59,191 bases of DNA from Bacteroidota bacterium (GCA_025352785.1 JANXSD010000112.1:1-59191); one strand, 5' to 3'. Positions 44,921 to 52,974 are shown, counted from the first letter of the stretch. Notes: generated by a model from the sequence alone, not told the origin. Numbers and translations are program-made.

Positions 44921-46114
44921 ATGAGTGATCCATTAAAACAAAAATACATTCATCAATCGTTAGAAGTATTACAAAACTATATTGAAGCTGAAGGATTCAA
45001 AGGTTTCGATCCTTATGATACATTAACGAGCACGATTCCATTTCACCGTCTCGGTAAATGGGGACCAATCATTGCAACACAAATCCAAAAACGAAATCCA
45101 TTTAATATTCGAAAATTAATCGGAATAAAAAAAGATTATAATCCGAAAGGTCTTGGATTGTTGTTGCATTCTTATGCTATTCTTGAGCAAAAATTTCCAG
45201 AACGTAATTACAAGAAACAACTAGAAGAACTTTACAATCTGATTTTAGAAAAAAGAACTACTGGATATAACGGAACTTGTTGGGGTTATAATTTCGGATG
45301 GGCTAGTCCTGTAAAATATTTAAAACCTTTTGCCCCTACAATAGTTGTTACAGCATTTATTGCAAAAGGATTATATGCTTATTATAAAGTTAGTAATAAA
45401 GAAGAAATAAAAGAATTATTACTTTCGATTGCACCTTTCATTTTAAAAGATTTACCACATACAGTTACGCAAGATGGCGTATGCATCAGTTACAGCACAT
45501 CAATGCCCGATTGTTGTTACAATGCATCATTACTAGCAGCCGAAACATTGGCAATACTTTATAATTTAGATCCTGATCCCAAATACAAACATCTCGCATT
45601 GGAAGCTGTTCGCTTTGTGGTTAACCATCAACATTCAGATGGACATTGGGGTTATAGTTTAAATGTAAAGACTGCAAAAGAACGCAAACAAACTGATTTT
45701 CATCAAGGATTTATTCTTGAATCAATTTGGAATATTACGTTGCTATTAAATTATTCTGACGCTATCATCACCAAATCATTGCAATCAGGAGTTGACTTTT
45801 ACGTGCACAAACAATTTAGTAAAAAAGGTCGTTCTTATTGGAGATTACCGTCAAAATACCCTACCGATATTCACCATCAAGCACAAGGTATCATCACTCT
45901 TACAAGGATGTCGAAATTTGCTCCTGCTTATGCGATTTTCGGAAAAACAATTGCTGCATGGACCATAGAAAACATGCAAGATCCTTATGATGGATTTTTC
46001 TATTACAAGAAAATGAGATTTCACATCAACAAAATTTCATTTATGCGCTGGAGTCAAGCATGGATGTTTTTAGCACTTGCAGAAATAATTCAACCAGAAC
46101 AAAAATCATCATGA
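44921..46114 (+). CDS. Alpha/alpha-toroid (six-hairpin-like) protein of polysaccharide clusters
   Basis: A 397-residue soluble protein without signal peptide. It is built of helix-hairpin repeats with aromatic-rich turns (NGTCWGYNFGWASPVKYLKPFAPTIVVTAFI, CYNASLLAAETLAIL, HQHSDGHWGYSLN, DFHQGFILESIW, FMRWSQAWMFLALAEI), the look of an (alpha/alpha)6 or (alpha/alpha)7 barrel shared by glycosidases, lyases and terpene cyclases. I do not recognise a verified activity. Being cytosolic and located between an oxidoreductase and a DUF354 protein, it may act on a precursor rather than degrade polymer. It overlaps the next gene as ATGA. Confidence 0.65.
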   Translation: MSDPLKQKYIHQSLEVLQNYIEAEGFKGFDPYDTLTSTIPFHRLGKWGPIIATQIQKRNPFNIRKLIGIKKDYNPKGLGLLLHSYAILEQKFPERNYKKQLEELYNLILEKRTTGYNGTCWGYNFGWASPVKYLKPFAPTIVVTAFIAKGLYAYYKVSNKEEIKELLLSIAPFILKDLPHTVTQDGVCISYSTSMPDCCYNASLLAAETLAILYNLDPDPKYKHLALEAVRFVVNHQHSDGHWGYSLNVKTAKERKQTDFHQGFILESIWNITLLLNYSDAIITKSLQSGVDFYVHKQFSKKGRSYWRLPSKYPTDIHHQAQGIITLTRMSKFAPAYAIFGKTIAAWTIENMQDPYDGFFYYKKMRFHINKISFMRWSQAWMFLALAEIIQPEQKSS

Positions 46115-47163
46115 AAAGATTCCTGATTTACATGGGACATCCTGCGCATTTTCATCTTTTCAGGAATACGATTTCCATTCTTCGCGATCAAAATCATGAA
46201 GTAGAAATAGTGATTAAGAAAAAAGATATACTCGAAGAATTACTTCGTAATTTCGGATGGGAATACACAAATATTAATCCCAAAGGTCGTGGGGATAGTA
46301 AGTTTGAAATTGCTTGGTCGTTACTTAAACGCGACGTGGAATTTTTTAAAATAGCCAAAAGTTTCAAGCCCGATTTAATGATTGGAACATCCGCAGAAAT
46401 AACACATATAGGAAAACTATTAAACATCCCATCAATTGTGGTAAATGAAGATGATGCTGCAATCGTTCCACTCTTTGCAAAACTCGCTTATCCATTTGCT
46501 TCTGCTGTTCTAGCACCTAATTGTTGTGATTGTGGGAAATGGGAATCGAAAAAAATAGGCTACGAAAGCTATCACGAATTAGCCTATTTGCATCCCAATC
46601 ATTTTACTCCTGATTTATCCATTGTAAGAAAATATATTCAAGAAGAACATTATTTTATTCTTCGATTTGCAAAGCTTACAGCACATCATGATGCTGGTCG
46701 TTCAGGAATAAATTTAGAGATCGCAAAAAAAATTATTGAATTACTTTCACCAAGAGGAAGAGTTTATATTACCTCTGAACGGGAGTTAGAAAAGGAATTA
46801 GAACCTTATCGCATTGCCATAAATCCTTTACATATCCATCATGCAATGGCATTTGCTGATATATACATTGGCGATAGTCAGACGATGGCTGCCGAAGCAG
46901 CTGTTCTGGGAACACCAGCAATACGCTTCAATGATTTCGTTGGTGAAATAGGATATCTTGAAGAGCTCGAACATCGCTATGGATTAACATTTGGAATTCG
47001 AACAAATAATGTAATTGGATTATTTCATAAACTCAATGAACTACTTCTTGATGTTGATTTAAAATCAACATGGATGCAGCGACAAAATAAAATGCTTGCT
47101 GAAAAAATAAATTTAGCAACGTATATGGCAGATCTCTTTAATGATTTCCCGAATCGAAACTAA
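46111..47163 (+). CDS. DUF354 family GT-B fold protein
   Basis: This 350-residue protein has an N-terminal FLIYMGHPAHFHLFRNTISIL (conserved GHPAH.H.F motif of DUF354), LMIGTSAEITHIGKLLNIPSIVVNEDDA, and a C-terminal YIGDSQTMAAEAAVLGTPAIRFNDFVGEIGYLEELE. The fold is of the UDP-GlcNAc 2-epimerase/glycosyltransferase B type. The family occurs in archaeal and bacterial glycan clusters, where a transferase role is suspected. The ATG at 46111 overlaps the toroid stop (ATGA). It is the last gene of the operon, just before a strong hairpin. Confidence 0.88.
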   Translation: MKRFLIYMGHPAHFHLFRNTISILRDQNHEVEIVIKKKDILEELLRNFGWEYTNINPKGRGDSKFEIAWSLLKRDVEFFKIAKSFKPDLMIGTSAEITHIGKLLNIPSIVVNEDDAAIVPLFAKLAYPFASAVLAPNCCDCGKWESKKIGYESYHELAYLHPNHFTPDLSIVRKYIQEEHYFILRFAKLTAHHDAGRSGINLEIAKKIIELLSPRGRVYITSERELEKELEPYRIAINPLHIHHAMAFADIYIGDSQTMAAEAAVLGTPAIRFNDFVGEIGYLEELEHRYGLTFGIRTNNVIGLFHKLNELLLDVDLKSTWMQRQNKMLAEKINLATYMADLFNDFPNRN

Positions 47164-47197
47164 ATAACAAAGGCAACCGATAGGTTGCCTTTGTTAT
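47164..47197. terminator. Bidirectional terminator closing the polysaccharide operon
   Basis: A perfect 15-bp stem (47164-47178 with 47183-47197, core CAAAGGCAACC / GGTTGCCTTTG) with a GATA tetraloop. It lies between the convergent DUF354 and cysteine desulfurase genes and overlaps the last base after the DUF354 stop. T-runs are short on both sides, but stem strength and position support termination in both directions. Confidence 0.85.
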
Positions 47198-47211
47198 GAT
47201 TTATAATTTTA

Positions 47212-48345
47212 TTAAACATTCACAAGAAATAACTCTTTCAGTTTTTCAATGCAATAATCCAACTCCTCTTTTGTATTGTATCTGCTAAACGAAAATCGTA
47301 TTGCAGGACGATCAGGACTAGATTGTATTCCAGTTAAAACATGCGAGCCCACATTTGTTCCCGATGTACACGCACTTCCTGCTGAACAAGCAATGCCAGC
47401 AATATCTAAATTGAATAATAACATTTCAGAAATATCAGTTGGCGGAAAGGAAACATTTAAAACAGTATACAAACTATTGTCACTCACGTCACCATTAAAA
47501 TCTATTCCAGGAATTTCACTTACTAAACGGTCATGCATGTATATCTTCAAACCTTTGATGTATTGAAGATCCTGATCAATGTTTTCGTAAGCTATTTCTA
47601 ATGCTTTAGCCAGACCAACAATTCCGTAAACATTTTCTGTACCTCCACGCATATTACGTTCTTGTGCGCCACCTGTAATGAAAGGTTTGATTTTAATTCG
47701 GTTGTTGATGTATAAAAATCCAACGCCTTTGGGTCCGTGAAATTTATGTGCGGCACAAGTAATAAAATCAATAGGAAGTGTTGAAAGATCATGCGTAAAA
47801 TGACCCATCGTTTGAACGGTATCTGAATGAAAAATGGCATCATACTTTCTACATATTTCACCAACTTGTTGTAGTGGCAATAAAGTTCCTATTTCATTGT
47901 TCGCATGCATTAACGATACTAAGGTGCGATCATTATCTTTTAAAAGTTGTTCAAGATCTGCTAAATCAACGTGACCTTGCGCATCTACTTTTACTAAACT
48001 TAATTTTATTTCCCCACGATGAGCGAGATCTTCAAGTGTATGCAAAACTGCATGATGCTCAAGCGGAGATGTGATTGCATGCTTAATACCTAAATCATGA
48101 ATACAACATCGCAATGCCATATTGTTTGCTTCTGTACCTCCAGAAGTAAAAAATAATTCCGATGGGGTTGTTTTGAGTAATTGTGCTACTTTTTTACGGG
48201 CAGTTTCAAGAGCAGAACGAACCTCACGACCAAAAGCATGAATGGAAGAAGGATTACCAAATTGATTACGCATCATTGGTATCATCGTTTCTACCACTTC
48301 AGGATGTATAGCTGTAGTAGCTGCATTATCAAGATAGATTTTCAT
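47212..48345 (-). CDS. Cysteine desulfurase (IscS/NifS type)
   Basis: A PLP enzyme that takes sulfur from cysteine for Fe-S clusters and thiolated cofactors. This 377-residue protein has the opening YLDNAATTAIHPEV, TSGGTEANNMAL, the PLP lysine Lys201 in CAAHKFHGPKGVGF, and the persulfide Cys326 in the loop GIACSAGSACTSG. No iscU or iscA lies next to it, so whether it serves Fe-S assembly or tRNA thiolation is open. The ATG at 48345 is preferred to the TTG at 48351. It lies 28 bp downstream of glmM on the same strand. Confidence 0.93.
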   Translation of the reverse strand: MKIYLDNAATTAIHPEVVETMIPMMRNQFGNPSSIHAFGREVRSALETARKKVAQLLKTTPSELFFTSGGTEANNMALRCCIHDLGIKHAITSPLEHHAVLHTLEDLAHRGEIKLSLVKVDAQGHVDLADLEQLLKDNDRTLVSLMHANNEIGTLLPLQQVGEICRKYDAIFHSDTVQTMGHFTHDLSTLPIDFITCAAHKFHGPKGVGFLYINNRIKIKPFITGGAQERNMRGGTENVYGIVGLAKALEIAYENIDQDLQYIKGLKIYMHDRLVSEIPGIDFNGDVSDNSLYTVLNVSFPPTDISEMLLFNLDIAGIACSAGSACTSGTNVGSHVLTGIQSSPDRPAIRFSFSRYNTKEELDYCIEKLKELFLVNV

Positions 48346-48373
48346 CCCCAAATTTTTTTTTAAATAATTTAAC

Positions 48374-49780
48374 TTATGCTTTAGCCATCATCTTTGAGAG
48401 GATGTCTTTAATATCGGAGATAATTTTTAAAGCAAGATTATTCGCTGTTGTCATCGATTGACTTTCAGAATAAATACGGATGATAGGTTCCGTATTGGAT
48501 CTACGCAAATGTACCCACTCATTATCAAATTCTATTTTCACTCCATCAACAACATTTACTGGTTGTTTGCTGTATTTATTTTTGATGCTTTCAAGAATTT
48601 CATCAACATCAATATCAGGAGTTAATTCAATTTTGTTTTTTGAAATAAAATAATCAGGATAGGAAGCACGAAGCATCGAACAACTTTTTCCAAACTTAGC
48701 AAGGTGTGTTAAAAACAATGCAATACCAACTAAGGCATCACGACCATAATGTAACTCTGGTAAAATTACTCCACCGTTACCTTCACCACCAATCACAGCA
48801 TTATTTGCTTTCATCATTTCCACCACATTCACTTCGCCAACTGCTGAAGCATGATAAGTTGCGCCAGCTTTTTCTGTAACATCGCGTAAAGCTCTTGTAG
48901 AAGAAAGATTGGAAACTGTATTGCCTTTTTTATTTTTTAAAACATAATCAGCAACAGCAACTAATGTATATTCTTCTCCGAACATCTCACCATCTTCACA
49001 AACAATTGCTAAACGATCAACATCTGGATCAACAACAATTCCTAAATGCGCTTTTTTCTTAAGTACTACTTTAGAAATCTCTGTTAAATTTTCTGGTAAT
49101 GGTTCAGGGTTGTGTGGGAAATTGCCATTGGGTTGACAATACAATTCAACAATATCTTTCACACCTAATGCATTTAACAAAGCAGGAACAGCAATGCCTC
49201 CCGTTGAATTCACACAATCAATTGCGATTTTAAAATTCTTCGCAGCGATTGCCTTTTTATCAACCATCGGTAAAGCAAGTATCGCCTCAATATGACGAGC
49301 CATACTTTGATTGTCGAATGTTACTTGACCTAATTTATTGACATCCGTATAAACGATTTCACCGCTCTCTGCTAAACGCAAAATTTCTTCGCCATCCGTT
49401 GCCGAAACAAATTCACCTTTTTCATTAAGCAATTTTAAAGCATTCCATTGCTTAGGATTATGACTTGCTGTAAGGATAATTCCACCTTGCGCTTGCTCAA
49501 AAGTAACAGCCATCTCAACAGTTGGCGTGGTGGATAAACCCGTATCCACAACATCAATTCCTAAACTACAAAGCGTTCCAGTAACTAAACTATTCACCAT
49601 GGTGCCCGAAATACGAGCATCGCGTCCAACAACTACCTTGCATTTTTTATCGGGATTACGTTTGATGAGCCATGTTGAATATGCAGAAGTAAATTTTACT
49701 ATATCAACTGGCGTTAATGAATCACCTGGTTTTCCGCCGATAGTTCCGCGAATTCCAGATATAGATTTTATAAGCGTCAT
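48374..49780 (-). CDS. glmM: Phosphoglucosamine mutase GlmM
   Basis: Converts glucosamine-6-phosphate to glucosamine-1-phosphate on the way to UDP-GlcNAc. This 468-residue phosphohexomutase has the opening KSISGIRGTIGG, the phosphoserine Ser106 in ILTASHNPKQWNALK, the metal loop VDPDVDRLAIV, the sugar-binding GGEGNGGVILPE, and the C-terminal phosphate-binding RRSNTEPIIRIYSE. The Ala/Thr context before the serine and the GEGNGG loop favour GlmM over ManB, though Bacteroidota mutases can be promiscuous. It is preceded by a consensus -7 element and followed by the desulfurase. Confidence 0.9.
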   Translation of the reverse strand: MTLIKSISGIRGTIGGKPGDSLTPVDIVKFTSAYSTWLIKRNPDKKCKVVVGRDARISGTMVNSLVTGTLCSLGIDVVDTGLSTTPTVEMAVTFEQAQGGIILTASHNPKQWNALKLLNEKGEFVSATDGEEILRLAESGEIVYTDVNKLGQVTFDNQSMARHIEAILALPMVDKKAIAAKNFKIAIDCVNSTGGIAVPALLNALGVKDIVELYCQPNGNFPHNPEPLPENLTEISKVVLKKKAHLGIVVDPDVDRLAIVCEDGEMFGEEYTLVAVADYVLKNKKGNTVSNLSSTRALRDVTEKAGATYHASAVGEVNVVEMMKANNAVIGGEGNGGVILPELHYGRDALVGIALFLTHLAKFGKSCSMLRASYPDYFISKNKIELTPDIDVDEILESIKNKYSKQPVNVVDGVKIEFDNEWVHLRRSNTEPIIRIYSESQSMTTANNLALKIISDIKDILSKMMAKA

Positions 49781-49841
49781 TTTAAAATTTAGAAATTATT
49801 ATTAATTGAAATGGACGAAAAATCCATCTCCTTATAGCTCG

Positions 49842-49849
49842 CAAATATA
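49842..49849 (-). promoter_or_regulatory. -7 promoter element of glmM
   Basis: The minus strand reads TATATTTG followed by C, a full TAnnTTTG match 61 bases upstream of the glmM ATG. The transcribed leader contains a 5-bp hairpin ATGGA/TCCAT (49811-49827). A -33 box is not clear. Confidence 0.5.
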
Positions 49850-49936
49850 CCAAGAAAAGACAGAAGCCTAAAGGATTATTTTGGATTGTTTATCCTCTTA
49901 TTTCTTTATCAAAAAGAGTATATCATTTTACATATA

Positions 49937-51169
49937 TTAATCCTCAATTTTAATGGTATGTCCCATTTTATCACGTTTAGTACGCAAATAAAATTCATTG
50001 TGTTGATTGGAATGAATTTCAATAGGAATTCGTTCAACTACCTCTAATCCATAACCAATTAACCCTGCACGTTTTGTAGGATTATTGGTCATCAACCGCA
50101 TTTTACAAACGCCTAAATCACGAAGAATTTGTGCACCAACGCCATAATCTCGTTCATCCATATCAAAGCCCAATTGAAGATTCGCCTCCACGGTATCTAA
50201 CCCTTGCTCTTGAAGTTTATATGCTTTTAACTTATTTAATAGTCCAATACCACGACCTTCCTGATTCATGTATACGATAACGCCCTTTCCTTCTTTCTCT
50301 ATTGTTTCCATCGCCTTATGCAACTGCGGGCCGCAATCACAACGACAAGAACCAAAAATATCGCCCGTTAAACAAGAGGAATGTACGCGAACAAGTATCG
50401 GTTCATCTTTATCCCATGTTCCTTTTACCAGTGCGAGATGTTCCTGCCCAGTAGTAATTTGTTTAAATGCGACTAATTCGAAATTTCCCCATAGTGTTGG
50501 CATCTTTACCTCCACTTGGCGCTCAATTAATGATTCTTTATTGAGTCGATATTTGATCAAATCTTCAATAGAAATTATTTTCAATCCGAAACGTTCAGCT
50601 ATGATCATCAATTGAGGAAGACGCGCCATGGAACCATCTTCGTTCATTATTTCAACAATAGCTCCTGATGGCTTTAGTCCTGCTAATCGTGAAAGATCTA
50701 CGCAAGCTTCTGTATGGCCTGCTCTTCTGAGAACCCCACCCTTTTTTGCTCGAAGCGGGAAAATATGTCCTGGGCGACCAAGATCTTCTGGTTTAGTGTC
50801 GGAGTTAATAAGAGCTTTAATTGTTTTTGATCGGTCAGAGGCAGAAATACCAGTTGTACAACCATGACCAAGCAAATCAACAGAAACAGTAAAGGCAGTT
50901 TCGTGTGATGAGGTATTATTATTCACCATCATTTCTAGATTCAGCTCGTTGCAGCGTTCTTCGGTGATGGCAACACAAATTAATCCTCTTCCATGTGTCG
51001 CCATAAAATTAACAGACTCTGGAGTGGCATACTGAGAAGCCATTAAAAAATCTCCTTCGTTTTCCCTATCGGCATCATCAACAACAATAATTATTTTGCC
51101 TTGGCGTAGATCTTCAAGGGCTTCTTCGATAGTATTTAGAACCGGAATTTCTGTTTGTGAATCTTTCAT
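49937..51169 (-). CDS. ribBA: Bifunctional DHBP synthase / GTP cyclohydrolase II RibBA
   Basis: Catalyses the two entry reactions of riboflavin synthesis. Residues ~8-208 are DHBP synthase ([58 protein letters not shown]). Residues ~215-405 are GTP cyclohydrolase II, with zinc cysteines in [21 protein letters not shown], the catalytic Tyr/Arg loop [22 protein letters not shown], and [16 protein letters not shown]. All key motifs are present. It is a single gene with its own -7 element. No FMN riboswitch is recognisable upstream. Confidence 0.95.
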   Translation of the reverse strand: MKDSQTEIPVLNTIEEALEDLRQGKIIIVVDDADRENEGDFLMASQYATPESVNFMATHGRGLICVAITEERCNELNLEMMVNNNTSSHETAFTVSVDLLGHGCTTGISASDRSKTIKALINSDTKPEDLGRPGHIFPLRAKKGGVLRRAGHTEACVDLSRLAGLKPSGAIVEIMNEDGSMARLPQLMIIAERFGLKIISIEDLIKYRLNKESLIERQVEVKMPTLWGNFELVAFKQITTGQEHLALVKGTWDKDEPILVRVHSSCLTGDIFGSCRCDCGPQLHKAMETIEKEGKGVIVYMNQEGRGIGLLNKLKAYKLQEQGLDTVEANLQLGFDMDERDYGVGAQILRDLGVCKMRLMTNNPTKRAGLIGYGLEVVERIPIEIHSNQHNEFYLRTKRDKMGHTIKIED

Positions 51170-51184
51170 GGTGTATTAATCCTT

Positions 51185-51192
51185 CAAAGTTA
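51185..51192 (-). promoter_or_regulatory. -7 promoter element of ribBA
   Basis: The minus strand reads TAACTTTG, an exact TAnnTTTG match 15 bases upstream of the ribBA ATG, implying a very short leader. That leaves no room for a leader riboswitch if this promoter is used. Confidence 0.5.
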
Positions 51193-51493
51193 CGGAATAC
51201 AAATATGCTGAAGCTAAAACAGTTCCTTTGAAGGATTGTTTTAGCACATTATGATTAAAATCTTACAGCTAAAAATGATTGTTTTACTAAAAATATCTTT
51301 AATGAGCATAAATTTTTCAGAGGAGAAAATGAATTGCTCCTCTTTATTCACAAGCATTTGATTTACAGATGTAATGTTTTTATAAAAAAGGGGAACCTAA
51401 AGTAGTGCGAGGCGTTTAAATTTAACATAAGCACAAAGGGAATATCGGAAGTGCTATCGTTCTTTAAATAAACATCGAATTAAGATAGGGTGA

Positions 51494-51507
51494 CCTCCGA
51501 AAGGGGG
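51494..51507 (+). repeat. GAAA-tetraloop hairpin at left edge of the hairpin cluster
   Basis: CCTCC (51494-51498) pairs with GGGGG (51503-51507), including one T-G pair, closing a GAAA loop of the GNRA type. It immediately precedes the first CCGTAA-loop unit and may be part of the same structured element. Confidence 0.5.
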
Positions 51508-51523
51508 ATGGTTTTAGGTTGAT

Positions 51524-51565
51524 GTCAGTTGAGGGGTAACCCCGTAAGGTTACCCTGGCCCTGAC
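51524..51565 (+). repeat. CCGTAA-loop hairpin, unit A (two-stem form)
   Basis: The outer stem GTCAG (51524-51528) pairs with CTGAC (51561-51565). The inner stem GGGTAACC (51534-51541) pairs with GGTTACCC (51548-51555). The loop is CCGTAA. It is preceded by TTTTAGGTTGA, which also precedes unit C. Confidence 0.85.
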
Positions 51566-51589
51566 CTCCTATTCTACTCTTAAAATAAA

Positions 51590-51605
51590 TTGCCCCGTAA
51601 GGCAA
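51590..51605 (+). repeat. CCGTAA-loop hairpin, unit B1 (short form)
   Basis: TTGCC (51590-51594) and GGCAA (51601-51605) enclose CCGTAA. There is no outer stem. The closing CC/GG pairs and the loop are as in the long units. Confidence 0.75.
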
Positions 51606-51612
51606 ATCCTAT

Positions 51613-51626
51613 TGCCCTGTAAGGCA
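51613..51626 (+). repeat. CTGTAA-loop hairpin, unit B2 (short form)
   Basis: TGCC (51613-51616) and GGCA (51623-51626) enclose CTGTAA, a one-base variant of the common loop. It lies 7 bases after unit B1 and looks like a degenerate tandem copy. Confidence 0.65.
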
Positions 51627-51657
51627 TATCACATGGTTTTGGTGTTTTTAGGTTGAT

Positions 51658-51700
51658 TGTCAGTAAGGGGGTAGCCCCGTAAGGCTACCCCAGACTGACA
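51658..51700 (+). repeat. CCGTAA-loop hairpin, unit C (two-stem form)
   Basis: The outer stem TGTCAG (51658-51663) pairs with CTGACA (51695-51700). The inner stem GGGGTAGCC (51668-51676) pairs with GGCTACCCC (51683-51691). The loop is CCGTAA. Compared with unit A, the inner A-T pair at the third position from the loop is G-C here, with both strands changed. Confidence 0.88.
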
Positions 51701-51760
51701 TCTTTATCTAAGATCCTGTGAAAAAAGGAAAAAAACTTTGGTTAGCTTTTCTGGTTGAGA

Positions 51761-51799
51761 GTCAGACTTTCGCAACCCCGTAAGGTTGTAAGCTCTGAC
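51761..51799 (+). repeat. CCGTAA-loop hairpin, unit D (two-stem form)
   Basis: The outer stem GTCAGA (51761-51766) pairs with TCTGAC (51794-51799). The inner stem GCAACC (51772-51777) pairs with GGTTGT (51784-51789, one G-T pair). The loop is CCGTAA. GGTTGAGA precedes the outer arm, similar to the GGTTGA before units A and C. Confidence 0.85.
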
Positions 51800-51812
51800 G
51801 TTCAATTCAGAT

Positions 51813-51856
51813 TTCAGAATTCAGAATTATTTTTTTTCAATTCTGCATTCTGAATT
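51813..51856. repeat. Imperfect inverted repeat of ATTCAGAATT words
   Basis: TTCAGAATTCAGAATT on the left pairs with AATTCTGCATTCTGAA on the right with one mismatch, around a loop containing a T8 tract. It touches the FAH stop codon. For FAH transcripts it is a stable 3' hairpin but lacks a following U tract, so a terminator role is uncertain. Confidence 0.55.
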
Positions 51857-52874
51857 AATGATCTCCTTTCTTCAAATCCAGTATCGAAAAATCTGAATCT
51901 ACTTTACGGATAGAATTAGTTAAACATCCTAAACCATCAACGGTCATTTCCACTACATCTCCCTCTTGTAACCATTGCACGGGATAATTGGCATCGTTCA
52001 ATTTTCCAGTTCCATTTAATTCCAAAAAACATCCTGTTCCAACAGTTCCGGAACCAATTACATCGCCAGGGAAAATATCTACACCGTAAGCACAACGTTC
52101 GATAATTTCAGCAAAAGTCCAATCCATATCTCCCATGTTTCCAGCACTAACCTCCACACCATTCACTCGGCATACCATTTTCAAATTATAATTATTGCCA
52201 GTATGGTTTTCTTTTGGAGCAATTTTATAAGCCTCCAATTCATCGGGTGTTACGAGCCATGGTCCAATAACAGTTGAAAAATCTTTCCCCTTTGCAGGAC
52301 CTAGATTTAACTTCATCTCTTCCATCTGTAATTGTCGGGCGCTAATATCATTCATGATCATATATCCAGCAATGTATTGATCAGCGTCTTGCGCTTTAAT
52401 GTTTCGTCCTTTTTTTCCAATCACTACAGAAACCTCCAGCTCGAAATCCAATTGTTTGAAATGATCCTTCATGCACCATATTTCCCCCGGACCTTGAATT
52501 GCATTGTGATTGGTGAAATAGAAAATTGGATAATCATCAAATTCTGGAATCATCTCAACTCTTCGGTTACGTCGTGCCGCCGCAACGTGCTGACGAAAGG
52601 CATATCCATCACGGCAAGAAGTAGGATGCGTTACAGGAGCAAGGATTTGCACATCCTGCCAATGCAAACCTTCAATATCAGAAGTTAACTTCAACTTCTC
52701 CTCCACTTTCCGAGCTTGATCCATTTCCTTTTCTTCGCCATCCAATAATTCTTTCATGGTAGATGATGCATTTAATCCAAAAGTTTTTGCCGAACTTTGA
52801 AGATTATAAATGCGTTCATTCAAGTATAAACCAAGGCATTCTTGCCCATCTTTTTGATAACTGACGAATTTCAT
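51855..52874 (-). CDS. Fumarylacetoacetate hydrolase family protein
   Basis: This 339-residue FAH-fold protein probably cleaves fumarylacetoacetate to fumarate and acetoacetate, the last step of tyrosine breakdown. Residues ~1-80 form the N-terminal cap (MKFVSYQKDGQECLGLYLN). The catalytic domain has FELEVSVVIGKKGRNI (Glu metal ligands), YMIMNDISARQLQMEE (Asp), KGKDFSTVIGPWLVTPDEL and GDVIGSGTVGTG. It is shorter than mammalian FAH (about 420) and closer to the bacterial FAHA-like enzymes. The pairing with divergent hmgA supports the pathway assignment; maleylacetoacetate isomerase is not in the window. Confidence 0.88.
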   Translation of the reverse strand: MKFVSYQKDGQECLGLYLNERIYNLQSSAKTFGLNASSTMKELLDGEEKEMDQARKVEEKLKLTSDIEGLHWQDVQILAPVTHPTSCRDGYAFRQHVAAARRNRRVEMIPEFDDYPIFYFTNHNAIQGPGEIWCMKDHFKQLDFELEVSVVIGKKGRNIKAQDADQYIAGYMIMNDISARQLQMEEMKLNLGPAKGKDFSTVIGPWLVTPDELEAYKIAPKENHTGNNYNLKMVCRVNGVEVSAGNMGDMDWTFAEIIERCAYGVDIFPGDVIGSGTVGTGCFLELNGTGKLNDANYPVQWLQEGDVVEMTVDGLGCLTNSIRKVDSDFSILDLKKGDH

Positions 52875-52884
52875 TTGTAATTGA

Positions 52885-52917
52885 TTTGGCTACAAAGGTA
52901 ACCATTGGTTAAATTTG
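52885..52917 (+). promoter_or_regulatory. Bacteroidota promoter of hmgA
   Basis: TTTG at 52885-52888 (the -33 box) and TAAATTTG at 52910-52917 (the -7 box, followed by C) are separated by 21 bases. This is the most complete TTTG/TAnnTTTG pair in the window. It lies 57 bases upstream of the hmgA ATG at 52975. Confidence 0.6.
52893..52900 (-). promoter_or_regulatory. -7 promoter element of the FAH gene
   Basis: The minus strand reads TACCTTTG, an exact match to TAnnTTTG, 18 bases upstream of the FAH ATG. It sits within the spacer of the divergent hmgA promoter, so the two polymerase sites overlap. Confidence 0.5.
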
Positions 52918-52974
52918 CAGAGGTTCGCTTTGAAAAGTTGTCGTTATTTGTTGATAAGAAAAGAAAAAAGTTCC

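Larger units (their letters stand above)
51170..51854. other. 685-bp gene-free region between ribBA and the FAH gene
   Basis: No open frame with coding character lies here. From 51170 to about 51480 it is AT-rich and holds the ribBA promoter and one simple hairpin (AGAGGAG 51319-51325 with CTCCTCT 51337-51343). From 51490 to 51800 it is much richer in G and C and packed with hairpins carrying a CCCCGTAAGG core. From 51801 to 51854 it holds an imperfect inverted repeat of ATTCAGAATT words. The compositional change at about 51490 suggests inserted or independently evolving DNA. Confidence 0.8.

Noticed and set aside
51193-51480. FMN riboswitch upstream of ribBA
   Set aside because: No FMN-element consensus is recognisable, and the predicted -7 box leaves a leader of only a few bases.
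51494-51799. CRISPR-like array of short repeats
   Set aside because: The shared core is only about 10 bases, spacing is irregular (from 7 to more than 70 bases), the stems differ between copies and no cas genes are present.
51813-51856. Intrinsic terminator of the FAH gene
   Set aside because: The hairpin is real, but the T8 tract lies in the loop and there is no U run after the stem on the minus strand; it is kept only as a repeat.
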